Positions 1 through 8,871 of a stretch of DNA of 64,000 nucleotides are shown here, one piece after another. Both the position numbers and the translations under genes were made by a program. Origin of the DNA: Stutzerimonas stutzeri (GTDB lineage Bacteria; Pseudomonadota; Gammaproteobacteria; Pseudomonadales; Pseudomonadaceae); assembly GCF_015291885.1 (NCBI RefSeq), contig NZ_CP036186.1, forward strand, positions 248,001 to 312,000. The letters are read 5' to 3'. The notes under the pieces were generated by a model. It searched no databases, was not told where the DNA came from, and saw only the letters and a program-made list of their open reading frames with translations. How positions within the stretch are numbered: the first letter of the stretch is position 1; each line of letters opens with the position of its first letter.

Positions 1-311
1 TCGATTTCGTGGCGCTCTTCCTTTAATCCCTGACGCGCCTGTGCTCCCGTTGTACTCAGAATCCACACCACCTTGGCAGTTGGCCCCTTTAAGCGCCAAC
101 AACAGGTCACACCGCCGTTACCGCCCCAGTTGTCATTGACCCAGTAGCTAAATACCGGCCTATCCATATAGTTTTCAGAGGTCAGCATTGCTCCTGGCGT
201 GCGCAGCACTCCGTAGAGATAAAGTGCCAACAACGGCAGCAGCACAATGGCCAGGCAGAGCATCAAACGACGTCGCCGCCAGCGCCGCTGATGGGGCGAA
301 TTCAGGATCAC
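1..311 (-). CDS. DUF3304-type membrane-anchored protein, second copy (partial)
   Basis: This gene runs off the left edge. It starts at a GTG whose first bases overlap the TGA of the upstream copy (GTGA), so the two are translationally coupled. The visible N-terminus has an Arg-rich stretch, one hydrophobic helix (residues about 15-30), and then the same motifs as its neighbour (GAMLT, ENYMDRPV, NDNWGGNGGVTCCW). It is a tandem duplicate. DUF3304 proteins are often found beside T6SS vgrG/effector genes and some are suspected immunity proteins; that role is inference here. An effector gene could lie just beyond the edge. Confidence 0.75.
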   Translation of the reverse strand, partial: MILNSPHQRRWRRRRLMLCLAIVLLPLLALYLYGVLRTPGAMLTSENYMDRPVFSYWVNDNWGGNGGVTCCWRLKGPTAKVVWILSTTGAQARQGLKEERHEI

Positions 312-775
312 AACTGGCCTCCTTGCCCGTTGGCGTTCGGCTTTTGCGGCCGGGGATTAAAGGGGCTAAACAGATCGGGACTCCAACCCAGCCTTACCTG
401 GTTGCCGGGGTCGAAGCGGACATGCAGGTAGCGGTCTTCCCGGCCTCGTGGGGGCATGGGCAGTTCGACTTCGTGGCGTTCTATTTTCATGCCTTGGTCT
501 TCCTGAGCCTGGGACAGGCTAAGAATCCATACGACCTTGGCTGTCGGGCCGTCCAACTGCCAGCAGCAGGTCACACCGCCGTTACCACCCCAGTTATCGT
601 TGACCCAGTAGCTACCCACCGGCCTGTCCATATAGTTTTCAGCGGTCAGCATTGCCCCCGGCGTGCGCAACTGCCCATAGAGGTAGAGCGCGAGCAAAGG
701 CAGTAGCACAATCAACAGGCTTATTAGCCACCTGCGCCGTTGCCAGCGGTGCTGCTGGGGGGCATTCAGGGTCAC
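308..775 (-). CDS. DUF3304-type membrane-anchored protein
   Basis: The 155-residue product has a basic N-terminus (QQHRWQRRRW), one transmembrane helix (about residues 16-33), and an extracytoplasmic domain with a paired cysteine (TCCW) and a WGGNGG motif. This fits the DUF3304 family as I remember it. The start overlaps the end of the DUF4123 gene by 4 bp, so it belongs to the vgrG operon. The closely similar second copy downstream suggests duplicated immunity or accessory proteins for a VgrG-delivered effector, but nothing in the sequence proves that. Confidence 0.75.
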   Translation of the reverse strand: MTLNAPQQHRWQRRRWLISLLIVLLPLLALYLYGQLRTPGAMLTAENYMDRPVGSYWVNDNWGGNGGVTCCWQLDGPTAKVVWILSLSQAQEDQGMKIERHEVELPMPPRGREDRYLHVRFDPGNQVRLGWSPDLFSPFNPRPQKPNANGQGGQL

Positions 776-1605
776 GCGCTCGGCATCCTCAACGCTTGGC
801 CAAGGGGCAGGCGTTGTTCTGTAACTTGTTGCAGCACCTGGGGCCAGTTCGGCCAGGTTGCCAGGAACTGGTTGTCGAACAGCTGCAGGGTGGCGAACAG
901 GCTGAGGTCTTCCGGCTGTTGCAGGCCTTCGCTGCGGGCGGCATCAAGGGCCTGTTGCACCTGGCTGAGCCGCTCACCATGGCAGGTCGTGGTGAACACT
1001 TCTGCGGCGCTGTTTTCCAGTTCGGCGGTCAGGCTGTAGGTCAGCGGGTCAAGCTCCAGCAGCCGCCAGAGTTGTTTATCGAGCGTAATGGGTTGGTAGT
1101 CGCCAGGGCTGGCCAGCCCCTGCAAACTCTGCCAGCCGTGCTCGGGGCTGAGCAGCCACCATTCCTGTAGTGGGCCGAATAACCAGCTGTGCCAAGGCGT
1201 TTCGTTACGCCCATGCAGCTGCGGCAGCACCGCTGGGGTGTAACTGCGCAGCAGGTAGACGTGGCCGCTTTCATCCGCTGCCAGCAGGGCATCGCTCAAG
1301 TGCTCGGCCAGGACGGGTAGCGGGCAGTGTGTGGCGATCCAGCCCATTAGCGCCGGGCTGTCAGACAGTCCTTCCAAGGCCAGCATGTCCTGGAAACTGA
1401 GGCTGCTGCAATCCAGCAACCAAGGGCCGTGCTCGCGCAGGGCCGCAAACTCGGGCTGCTGCATCAGCGGTTGTTTGGGGATAGGGCTTTGCAGCAATTG
1501 CAGGCGGGCCGGATCGTTCAGCAGCCCGGCTTCGACGATCACATGGCAATGCAGGCCCTGCGCCTGTGCGGCCTGCCAGGCCTGCTCAGCGTTAGCGGCG
1601 CTCAT
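772..1605 (-). CDS. DUF4123 domain T6SS effector adaptor
   Basis: The 277-residue soluble protein has the DUF4123 pattern: an N-terminal (W)xxAxxxGLHCHVIVEAG region, a central GPWLLDC strand and a C-terminal (T)xxQLFDNQFLATWP segment. DUF4123 proteins (Tap/TEC) are chaperones that load a specific effector onto the tip of a cognate VgrG. The start overlaps the 3' end of vgrG by 4 bp, which supports pairing with that VgrG. The expected cargo effector is not the next gene: two DUF3304 genes follow, so the effector is probably past the left edge or lost. Confidence 0.82.
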   Translation of the reverse strand: MSAANAEQAWQAAQAQGLHCHVIVEAGLLNDPARLQLLQSPIPKQPLMQQPEFAALREHGPWLLDCSSLSFQDMLALEGLSDSPALMGWIATHCPLPVLAEHLSDALLAADESGHVYLLRSYTPAVLPQLHGRNETPWHSWLFGPLQEWWLLSPEHGWQSLQGLASPGDYQPITLDKQLWRLLELDPLTYSLTAELENSAAEVFTTTCHGERLSQVQQALDAARSEGLQQPEDLSLFATLQLFDNQFLATWPNWPQVLQQVTEQRLPLGQALRMPSA

Positions 1606-3725
1606 GACGCGGCTCCGGCCTGCAGGGCCAAGCCCTCACGCAGGGCCTTCTTCCAGCACGGCACACAAATGCCAGTGGGCGCCGACAGTTTGGCCTGTTT
1701 GGGCGCGGTCTCCAGCAGGTTCCCGGCCTTGTCCTTATCCGCCGCCCCCGGCAGCACCGGCGCGAGTATCTGAATCCCCGAGCCCTTACCCGCCGCCCCG
1801 CCAGAGTTGATCTTGATGTTCGCCCCACTCAGGGTCACGCCGCTGGGGTCGAGCTTGAGGAAGCTGCCGCCGCCGTTGGCGGTGAGTTCCATGCCGGCGT
1901 CGATGACCACTTTGTTGCCGGCGTAGTAGTGGATTTCGTTGCCGGCTTCGACGAACTGCACGGTGCCGATCTTCAGGTGCTGGCTGTTGCCGACGGTGAG
2001 GTGGTCGTTGGCGCGGATTTCGGTCTTGCGATCGGCGTGGATGGTGCGGTGTTCTTCGGCCTTGAATTCGCTGTAGCTGTTGGCTTCGACGGTGTCGTGG
2101 CGCTCGTGGCCGACGCGGATCTTCTGGTCGTGCTCGATGTTCTCGTCCCAGTCGCGCTGGGCGTGGAGGTAGATCTGCTCGGCGCCCTTGCGGTCTTCGA
2201 TGCGTAGCTCGTTGTAGCCGCCACCGCTAGGGCTGCTCAGGGTCTTGAACACTGTGCGGGTTTTGTTCGCTGGCAGGTCGTAGGGGACCTGGTGTTCCTT
2301 GTGGTACAGGCAGCCGGTCACCAAGGGTTGATCAGGATCGCCTTCGAGAAAGGTCACCAGCACTTCCATGCCGACCCGCGGGATCGCGATGCCGCCGTAG
2401 CGGTCGCCGGCCCAGCTGGAGCTGACGCGCAGCCAGCAGCTGGTCTTGTCGTCGGCCTGGCCGTGGCGATCCCAGTGGAACTGGACGCGTATTCGTCCGT
2501 ATTCATCGCAGTGGATTTCTTCGCCGGCGGGGCCGGTGACCACGGCGGTCTGGCTGCCGAGCACCTTCGGCTTCGGATGGTTCAGAGGCGGGCGGAAGGG
2601 GATGCCCCAGGGGGTGGCGGTGAAGTGGTTGCGGTAGCCCTGATGGAAGTCGAGGCTGGCAAGAGCCCCCTCACCCCAGCCCTCTCCCCAAAGGGGAGAG
2701 GGAGCCCGCTTTGAACCGCCTGATAGGTTGGTGACGGACTCCTCCAACACCTGCGGCTGCTTACCTTCATGCAGTACCTCGGTCAGCAGCCAGAGCTGGT
2801 TCCAGTCGCTGCGCGGGTGTTCGCCGAGCGGGAGGAAGTGCCCGCTCGCCAGCCGCGGCTGGTTGCTGTCGCCTTCGGCCAGCTCGTAGTCGTGGCGGTG
2901 GCGTTCCAGGGCGCGTTGCGACAGGTGCTTGCCGCGGGTGCGCTCGGTGAAGCGACCGGGGTAGTCGTAGTCTTCGAGATCCGGCTGGAAATCGCTGTGG
3001 AACGCGGCCTCCATGCTCAGACGTGGCTTCTCGAAATCGTAATCGCGGCGCGTGACCCGGCTGGTACGGGTTTCCAGGCGCAGGCCGAAACGCTTGATCA
3101 CCGGCTGGTCGGCAACCAGGCCGCTGTCCTGCTGATAGGCGGTGGCAGTGAGCTTCGGGAAGACCGTCTGGTCATCGCCGAAGACCAGCACATGACCGTT
3201 TCCGTCGTGCTGGAAGTGATAGTGGATGCCCTCTTCCTCGCACAGACGCTGGATGAAGTGCAGGTCGGTTTCGTCGTACTGCACGCAGTACTCACGCTCT
3301 GGGTACACCACCGGGCCAAGCCCGAAGCGGTAGGCATTGGCCTGAATGCCGTGTTCCTCGAGCACCTGGGCGATGATCTGCGGCACCGTCAGGTGCTGGA
3401 AGATGCGCTGGTTGGTGCGATGGGCGAGGTAGGCCAGCTGCGGCACGAGCGTGAGGCGATAGCGGGTCAGGCGCTTGCCGGATTCACCCTGGGCCGCCTG
3501 ATGCACCAGGCCGTGGACGCCGCTGCCGTCCGGCGCGATGGCGAGGAAGGCCGGGCGATGCAGCAGGCTTTCCAGATCCAGGTCGGGGCGCTCGCTGACC
3601 AGTTCCAGGTCGAAGCGATAGGGCTGGCTGATGGCTTCACGGCCCCGGAATTCGAGCACCTTGAAGTCGTGCTCGACGCCTTCGAGGGAAAGCGTGAAGT
3701 GGGCCTGGTTGGCTGGGTTGAACAT
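1602..3725 (-). CDS. vgrG: T6SS spike protein VgrG (TssI)
   Basis: The 707-residue trimeric spike subunit of the T6SS has an N-terminal gp27-like part (residues 1 to about 380: SQPYRFDLELVS, YDETDLHFIQRLCEEEG), a gp5-like OB fold (about 395-480: DEYGRIRVQFHWDR, SWAGDRYGG, GMEVLVTFLEGDPDQP) and a C-terminal beta-helix of repeated hydrophilic strands (about 510-660). The C-terminus is short, with no toxin domain, so cargo should be delivered through the adaptor. A REP-like DNA repeat is translated in frame near residues 338-355 (SPLWGEGWGEG), in the gp27 part. It lies 15 bp after the sigma-54 regulator gene in the T6SS operon. Confidence 0.93.
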   Translation of the reverse strand: MFNPANQAHFTLSLEGVEHDFKVLEFRGREAISQPYRFDLELVSERPDLDLESLLHRPAFLAIAPDGSGVHGLVHQAAQGESGKRLTRYRLTLVPQLAYLAHRTNQRIFQHLTVPQIIAQVLEEHGIQANAYRFGLGPVVYPEREYCVQYDETDLHFIQRLCEEEGIHYHFQHDGNGHVLVFGDDQTVFPKLTATAYQQDSGLVADQPVIKRFGLRLETRTSRVTRRDYDFEKPRLSMEAAFHSDFQPDLEDYDYPGRFTERTRGKHLSQRALERHRHDYELAEGDSNQPRLASGHFLPLGEHPRSDWNQLWLLTEVLHEGKQPQVLEESVTNLSGGSKRAPSPLWGEGWGEGALASLDFHQGYRNHFTATPWGIPFRPPLNHPKPKVLGSQTAVVTGPAGEEIHCDEYGRIRVQFHWDRHGQADDKTSCWLRVSSSWAGDRYGGIAIPRVGMEVLVTFLEGDPDQPLVTGCLYHKEHQVPYDLPANKTRTVFKTLSSPSGGGYNELRIEDRKGAEQIYLHAQRDWDENIEHDQKIRVGHERHDTVEANSYSEFKAEEHRTIHADRKTEIRANDHLTVGNSQHLKIGTVQFVEAGNEIHYYAGNKVVIDAGMELTANGGGSFLKLDPSGVTLSGANIKINSGGAAGKGSGIQILAPVLPGAADKDKAGNLLETAPKQAKLSAPTGICVPCWKKALREGLALQAGAAS
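2665..2708. repeat. REP-like palindrome inside vgrG
   Basis: A GC-rich element contains a perfect hairpin at 2681-2701 (CCTCTCCCC, AAA loop, GGGGAGAGG) flanked by CCCTCACCCCAG. Repeats of this type are scattered between genes in many gammaproteobacteria. Here it lies inside a coding sequence, keeps the reading frame and adds about 18 residues. Confidence 0.7.
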
Positions 3726-3740
3726 GGCGTCTTTCCTTCC

Positions 3741-5258
3741 TTAGAGATCGGCCGGGCTGATATTCAGCCGTTCCATGCGATACAGCAGCGTACGTCGCGG
3801 CAAGCCGAGTTCGCGGGCGGCCTGGCTCTGGTTGCCGCCGTTCTTGCGCAGGCAATCCATGAGCAGGCTGCGTTCGACCCGCTCCATGCGTTCGCGCAGG
3901 TTCAGGCTGCTGTCCAGGCTCGCTTCCACATGCAGATTGAAGTGTTCCGGCAGCAGCTCACCGCCCTCGCAGAGCAATACGGCGCGCTCCACCAGGCCCT
4001 TCAATTCCCGCACGTTGCCGGGGAAGGCATAGCCTGCCAGACGTTCGAGCGCGGCGTCGGACCAGCGACACAGATCGCGCTGGAGGAAGGCGCAGGCCTT
4101 GTCGGCGAAATGCCGGGCCAGGCGCAGGATGTCCTCGTCACGCTCGCGCAGCGGCGGCAGTTCGATGGGGAAGTGCGAGAGGCGGTAGAACAGATCCTCG
4201 CGAAACAGGCCGTTCTCCACCTGGCTGCGCAGGTCGCGATGGGTGGCGGCGACGATGCGCACGTCGACCTTGTGGGTTTCGGTTGAGCCCAGCGGGCGCA
4301 CTTCACCTTCCTGCAACACGCGCAACAGCTTGGCCTGCAGCAGCAGCGGCATGTCACCGATCTCGTCAAGAAACAGCGTGCCGCCGTTCGCCGCATCGAG
4401 CAGGCCGCTGCGGTCGCGGTCGGCGCCAGTGAAGGCGCCCTTGCGGTAGCCGAACAGCTCACTTTCCAAGAGCTGTTCAGGCAGCGAAGCGCAGTTCTGC
4501 ACGATGAAGGGCTTGCTACGGCGGAAACCGCAGTCATGGATGGCGCGCGCCACCAGTTCCTTGCCGGTGCCGGTTTCTCCGGTGAGCAGCACGTTGACCG
4601 GGCTGTGCAGCACCTTGCCGATCAGCTGGTAGACCGCGCGCATGCGCGGGCTGTCGCCGATCAGGCCGTAACCGCTGGCGCAGGGGTTGACCGGTGCGGC
4701 AGGTGGCGTGGTGCTGCCGGTCGCGCGCAGGCGTTGGAGCAGATGCAGCTGGGCGAGGCCGAAGGCGCCGAGCTGGGCCAGCGAACCGCTGAAGCCGTGC
4801 AGCTCGCGCGACTCGGTACTGGCCGTGAGCAGCAGGCCGGCGACGCGCTGTTGCTCGTCCTGCAGCGGCAGGCAGAGCAGGCTACGCCACGGTTTCGGGC
4901 TATCCGGCAGGAAACCCGAAGCATGCAGGCTGCTATCCAGTTCGCTGAGGCAAAGGGTCTGGTTCTGGCACAGGCAGTATTGCAGCAGCTGCTCACCGTC
5001 ATAATCGCTCGGCAGACTGGTGGCTTCGCGTGGCTGCAACAGGCCGTTGTGCCACTCGGCCGAGAGCGTCAGGCGGGTATGGGTGGCGTCCAGCAGATAG
5101 AGCTGGCTGAGCTGGCAGTCGCTCAGCTGCGCCGCGGTTTCCACCAGCCCACCGAGCAGGCTGTCGGCGTTCGCCGCGCGCGCCAGTTCGGCGAAGCGGC
5201 CCAGCAGGGCCTCGGCATAGCGCAGCGGCTGTGGCACCTGATTGAACATTGCGGACAT
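3741..5258 (-). CDS. vasH: Sigma-54-dependent activator of T6SS (VasH/Sfa-type)
   Basis: This 505-residue enhancer-binding protein has a GAF-like sensory region (residues about 25-180), an AAA+ domain with Walker A GETGTGKE (about 227-234) and an intact GAFTGA loop (about 274-279) that contacts sigma-54, and a C-terminal Fis-type helix-turn-helix ([19 protein letters not shown]). I chose the ATG at 5258 (MSAMFNQ), 1 bp past the clpV stop; a longer in-frame opening inside clpV is unlikely. VasH/Sfa proteins activate sigma-54 promoters of T6SS genes. I did not find a convincing -24/-12 site upstream of tssA, where the upstream region is split by IS30. Confidence 0.92.
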   Translation of the reverse strand: MSAMFNQVPQPLRYAEALLGRFAELARAANADSLLGGLVETAAQLSDCQLSQLYLLDATHTRLTLSAEWHNGLLQPREATSLPSDYDGEQLLQYCLCQNQTLCLSELDSSLHASGFLPDSPKPWRSLLCLPLQDEQQRVAGLLLTASTESRELHGFSGSLAQLGAFGLAQLHLLQRLRATGSTTPPAAPVNPCASGYGLIGDSPRMRAVYQLIGKVLHSPVNVLLTGETGTGKELVARAIHDCGFRRSKPFIVQNCASLPEQLLESELFGYRKGAFTGADRDRSGLLDAANGGTLFLDEIGDMPLLLQAKLLRVLQEGEVRPLGSTETHKVDVRIVAATHRDLRSQVENGLFREDLFYRLSHFPIELPPLRERDEDILRLARHFADKACAFLQRDLCRWSDAALERLAGYAFPGNVRELKGLVERAVLLCEGGELLPEHFNLHVEASLDSSLNLRERMERVERSLLMDCLRKNGGNQSQAARELGLPRRTLLYRMERLNISPADL

Positions 5259-5259
5259 C

Positions 5260-7851
5260 TCAGGCGAACTCACAGACCAGCGCGCCGTCGCCATCCAGCG
5301 TGGCATGCACCCGCTGCAGCGGCTCGCCACTGGCCATGGCATCGAGCAGGCGGTCCACCACCAGTGGTTGCAGGTGCTGCTCGATCAGATGGTCGATCAG
5401 GCGCGCACCGCTGTCGCTATCGCAGCAGCGCTCGGCGAGGTGCGTGACCAGCGCCGGGCAGTGGCTGAACTGCAGCTGGCGACGCTGCAGGCGCTCACCG
5501 AAGCGTGCCAGCTTGAGCGCAACCAGCTCGTCGAGCACCTCACCAGCGATCGGGTAATAGGGCACCACGCGCATGCGCCCGAGCAGGGCCGGCTTGAAGT
5601 GCTGCGACAGCTGCGGACGGATGGCCAGTTCCAGGTCCTCGGCTGCCGGTCGCTGCCCGGCGGTGCAGAAGCTGGCGATGCGCTCGCTGGCAAGGTTGCT
5701 GGTCATGAGGATCAGGGTGTTGCGGAAGTTGATCTCGCGGCCTTCGCCGTCATTCGCCACGCCCTTGTCGAAGATTTGATAGAAGACGTTCATCACATCG
5801 GGATCGGCCTTCTCCACCTCGTCGAGTAGGATCACTGAGTAGGGTTTCTGCCGCGCCGCTTCGGTGAGCATACCGCCTTCGCCGTAGCCGACATAACCTG
5901 GAGGCGCGCCGATCAGGCGGGAAACGCTGTGCTTCTCCTGGAACTCGGACATGTTGATCACGGTGAGGAAGCGTTCGCCGCCGTACAGCAGGTCGGCCAG
6001 AGCGAGGGCGGTCTCGGTCTTGCCGACGCCGCTGGGGCCGACCAGCAGGAACACGCCCACGGGAGCGTCGGGCTTGTTCAGCCCGGCCGCTGCCGCGCGC
6101 ATGGCGCGATCCAGTGCTTCCACCGCCTGTTCCTGACCGCGCACCCGGGCGCGCAGATCGGCGGCGAAGTTGGCGACCTGGACGTTGTGCTCCCGGGCCA
6201 GCTGCGCCAGGGGTACACCGGTCCAGTGGCTGATTACCTCCGCCACCAGGCGCGGGCAGACCTCATGGCTGACCAGTCGCTGCTCGGCCTGGGCTACGGC
6301 GAGTTCGGCCTGTACGGCGCGTAGCTCGGCCTCCAGTTCGTTGAGCGATGGGGCCTCGCCGCCCTCGTTCGCATCGCTGCGGGCTTCGGCCGTGCGTTTG
6401 CGCAGGTCGAGCAGGCGCTCGGCGAGCAGGCGCTGCTTGGACCAGCGGGATTCCAGCTGCTCAATCTCGTCCCCCGCCGCGATCAGGCGTTGCTCCAGCC
6501 GCTCCAGGGCAGCCGTGTCGACCGGCAGGCCGGCGGCCAGATCGCGGCGCACGGCTTCACGCTGGCGCTCGCCTTCGGCGACCTCACCACGCAGGCGTTC
6601 CAGCGCCTCGGGCGCAGCGGCGAGGCTGATGCGCACCCGCGCGCAGGCGGTATCCAGCACGTCGACGGCCTTGTCCGGCAGCTGCCGGCCGGCCAGGTAG
6701 CGCGCCGACAGCTCGGCGGCGGCCGTGACCGCATCATCGCGCAGGTAGATGCCGTGACTCTTTTCATAGACCGGCGCCAGGCCGCGCAGGATGGTGACGG
6801 CTTCCGGAACGCTCGGTTCGTGCAGTTGCACCGGCTGGAAACGGCGGGCCAGGGCCGGGTCCTTCTCGAAGTACTTCTTGTACTCGCTCCAGGTCGTTGC
6901 AGCGATGGTGCGCAGCTCGCCGCGTGCCAGGGCCGGCTTGAGCAGGTTGGCTGCATCGCCGCTTCCGGCCTGGCCGCCGGCGCCGATCAGGGTATGCGCC
7001 TCATCGATGAACAGGATGATCGGCTTGGGTGAGGCCTTCACCTCGTCGATCACGCCCTGCAGACGGCGTTCGAATTCGCCTTTCACGCTGGCGCCAGCCT
7101 GCAGCAGCCCGAGGTCGAGGCAGAGCAACTCGACGCCCTTGAGTACCGCAGGCACTTCGCCGGCGGCGATGCGCAGTGCCAGGCCTTCGACGATGGCAGT
7201 CTTGCCCACCCCGGCCTCGCCGACCACGATCGGATTGTTCTTCCGCCGCCGGGCAAGGATGTCGATCATCTGGCGGATCGCCGAGTCGCGGCAGAGCACC
7301 GGATCAAGCTTGCCGTCGCGGGCCTGCTGGGTGAAGTTGTGGGTAAAGCGCGCCAGGCTGGATTCGCCACTGGCTGCCGGCTTGCCGTTCGCGGCCTGCG
7401 GCTGCTGGCTGAGGGCGAAGTCGCGCAGGCGCTCGGCATCCAGCCGGGCCAGCAATGACTGGTAATGACTGCCTGCATAGCGCAGCGGATTGCGCAGCAG
7501 CGCGAGAATCAGCGCGGCCTGGTCGATCTGACTCTGGCCGAGTTCCAGGCTGGCCACCAGCAGGGCATCCTGCAGCCATTGCACCAGCTCGGTGGAAAAG
7601 ACCGGGTTGCGCGACTCGCTGTGCTCACCTCGCGGTTGCAGCGCCTGAGCGAGTGCGCCGGCGTCCACCTCGGCATCCAGCAAGGCTCGCTTGAGCAATC
7701 CATCGGGACGCTCGAGCAGGCCGAGCAGCAGATCCTCGACGAGAATCTTGCTGCCGCCACGTACCACGCATCGTTCGGCGGCGCCTTCCAGATCGTGCTT
7801 GGTCTCGGCGTCCAGCGCCTGTACCAGCTGTTGCAGATCGACATTGATCAT
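5260..7851 (-). CDS. clpV: T6SS sheath-disassembly ATPase ClpV (TssH)
   Basis: The 863-residue protein has the Clp/Hsp100 architecture: an N-domain (1 to about 150), a first AAA+ module with Walker A GEAGVGKT (about 211-218) and Walker B FIDEAH, a coiled-coil middle region, and a second AAA+ module with GPSGVGKT and LLDEVEKADPDV. The N-terminal extension and the T6SS context separate it from ClpB. ClpV unfolds contracted TssB/TssC sheath in the cytoplasm so that subunits are recycled. It sits between tssG and the activator gene with 12-bp and 1-bp gaps. Confidence 0.95.
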   Translation of the reverse strand: MINVDLQQLVQALDAETKHDLEGAAERCVVRGGSKILVEDLLLGLLERPDGLLKRALLDAEVDAGALAQALQPRGEHSESRNPVFSTELVQWLQDALLVASLELGQSQIDQAALILALLRNPLRYAGSHYQSLLARLDAERLRDFALSQQPQAANGKPAASGESSLARFTHNFTQQARDGKLDPVLCRDSAIRQMIDILARRRKNNPIVVGEAGVGKTAIVEGLALRIAAGEVPAVLKGVELLCLDLGLLQAGASVKGEFERRLQGVIDEVKASPKPIILFIDEAHTLIGAGGQAGSGDAANLLKPALARGELRTIAATTWSEYKKYFEKDPALARRFQPVQLHEPSVPEAVTILRGLAPVYEKSHGIYLRDDAVTAAAELSARYLAGRQLPDKAVDVLDTACARVRISLAAAPEALERLRGEVAEGERQREAVRRDLAAGLPVDTAALERLEQRLIAAGDEIEQLESRWSKQRLLAERLLDLRKRTAEARSDANEGGEAPSLNELEAELRAVQAELAVAQAEQRLVSHEVCPRLVAEVISHWTGVPLAQLAREHNVQVANFAADLRARVRGQEQAVEALDRAMRAAAAGLNKPDAPVGVFLLVGPSGVGKTETALALADLLYGGERFLTVINMSEFQEKHSVSRLIGAPPGYVGYGEGGMLTEAARQKPYSVILLDEVEKADPDVMNVFYQIFDKGVANDGEGREINFRNTLILMTSNLASERIASFCTAGQRPAAEDLELAIRPQLSQHFKPALLGRMRVVPYYPIAGEVLDELVALKLARFGERLQRRQLQFSHCPALVTHLAERCCDSDSGARLIDHLIEQHLQPLVVDRLLDAMASGEPLQRVHATLDGDGALVCEFA

Positions 7852-7863
7852 TTTTCATCTTCC

Positions 7864-8871
7864 TTAATGGGTCTGGCTGCCGAGAGTGACCAAGCCGTCG
7901 GCGCGTTCGCGTCCGAGCCAGCTGGTCCAGCCGAGGCGGCAGTTGTTGTCGGCGCCGATGCGCAGTTCACGGATCTCGTCCGGGCGAAGCTCCAGGCGCA
8001 GGTCGTAATCCAGCGGATCGCGCAGGGTGAAGCGCACCAGCGCACAGAGCGGCTGGTAGCCGCTGCCGATGGGCAGGAATTCGTGGAAGCGATTCCAGTC
8101 CAGCTGGCGGATATGGATGCGGAACTTGCCGCCGCGGTCGCGGACCCGCTCGCCGAGCACCAGGCTCTCGCCCAGCTGGCTGTTGGCCTGGCCGAGGCGG
8201 TTGCGTTGTTCGCCGAGGATTTCCACCTGGCGCTCTAGGCATTGTTCGATGTTCAGCTCGGCGTGCTTGAAGTAGTAGCGCAGCACCGATTCGATCAATG
8301 CCGCCGAGTGCGCGCGCAGGCTGAGCAGGCCGAGATAGGGCAGCAGGCGCTTCCAGTTCAGCTCCGGCGCGTTGCGGATGGCCTCGCCGCTGAGTCCGAC
8401 CAGAGCGAACAGCTGCTCCGAGAAAGGGTCATGGGCGCCGCTGGTGAAGCGGGCCCGGTAGCGGTATTTCTGCCAGATCGGCAACAGCAGGCGCTGCAGG
8501 CGGTTGTTGAACAGGTCGAGAAAGTCGCGGGTCGGGTTGCCGTCCTCGCTGTCGCCAAGCGCCTGTTCACCGTAGAAGGCCGGCAGCGGCGAGCCGGCGC
8601 CGAACAGGCTGACCAGGTTGATGCGCAGGCGCGCGCGCCACTCGCCATGCTCCTGGAAGAACTGCACCTGCTCGATATCGCTGCCGGGAAAGCCCAGGCT
8701 CGGGTTGGCCTGGAACTCCAGGCGCTCGTAGAGCGCCTCGTCGTCCAGGCCGGGGTCGAGCTGACGTAGTCGATCAAGCACCAGCAGTACACCCTGGAAC
8801 AGGCTGTACTCGCGGATGCCGCGGTTGAGCGGTTTCAGAGCAGCGGTTGCTGACCCATGCGCGGCGTCCAT
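7864..8871 (-). CDS. tssG: T6SS baseplate protein TssG
   Basis: The 335-residue baseplate wedge component has an N-terminal segment typical of TssG (YSLFQGVLLVLDRL, RLEFQANPSLGFPGSDI) and the LGAGSPLP-like turn (LFGAGSPLPAFYGEQ). Its start lies within the 3' end of tssF (37-bp overlap), as is usual for tssF-tssG pairs. TssG forms a wedge with TssF and TssE around the VgrG/PAAR spike. Confidence 0.93.
   Translation of the reverse strand: MDAAHGSATAALKPLNRGIREYSLFQGVLLVLDRLRQLDPGLDDEALYERLEFQANPSLGFPGSDIEQVQFFQEHGEWRARLRINLVSLFGAGSPLPAFYGEQALGDSEDGNPTRDFLDLFNNRLQRLLLPIWQKYRYRARFTSGAHDPFSEQLFALVGLSGEAIRNAPELNWKRLLPYLGLLSLRAHSAALIESVLRYYFKHAELNIEQCLERQVEILGEQRNRLGQANSQLGESLVLGERVRDRGGKFRIHIRQLDWNRFHEFLPIGSGYQPLCALVRFTLRDPLDYDLRLELRPDEIRELRIGADNNCRLGWTSWLGRERADGLVTLGSQTH

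Noticed and set aside
2769..4286. 505-codon plus-strand frame opposite vgrG and the sigma-54 activator
   Set aside because: It is the antisense shadow of two well-supported genes, with no family features; long shadows are normal at this GC.
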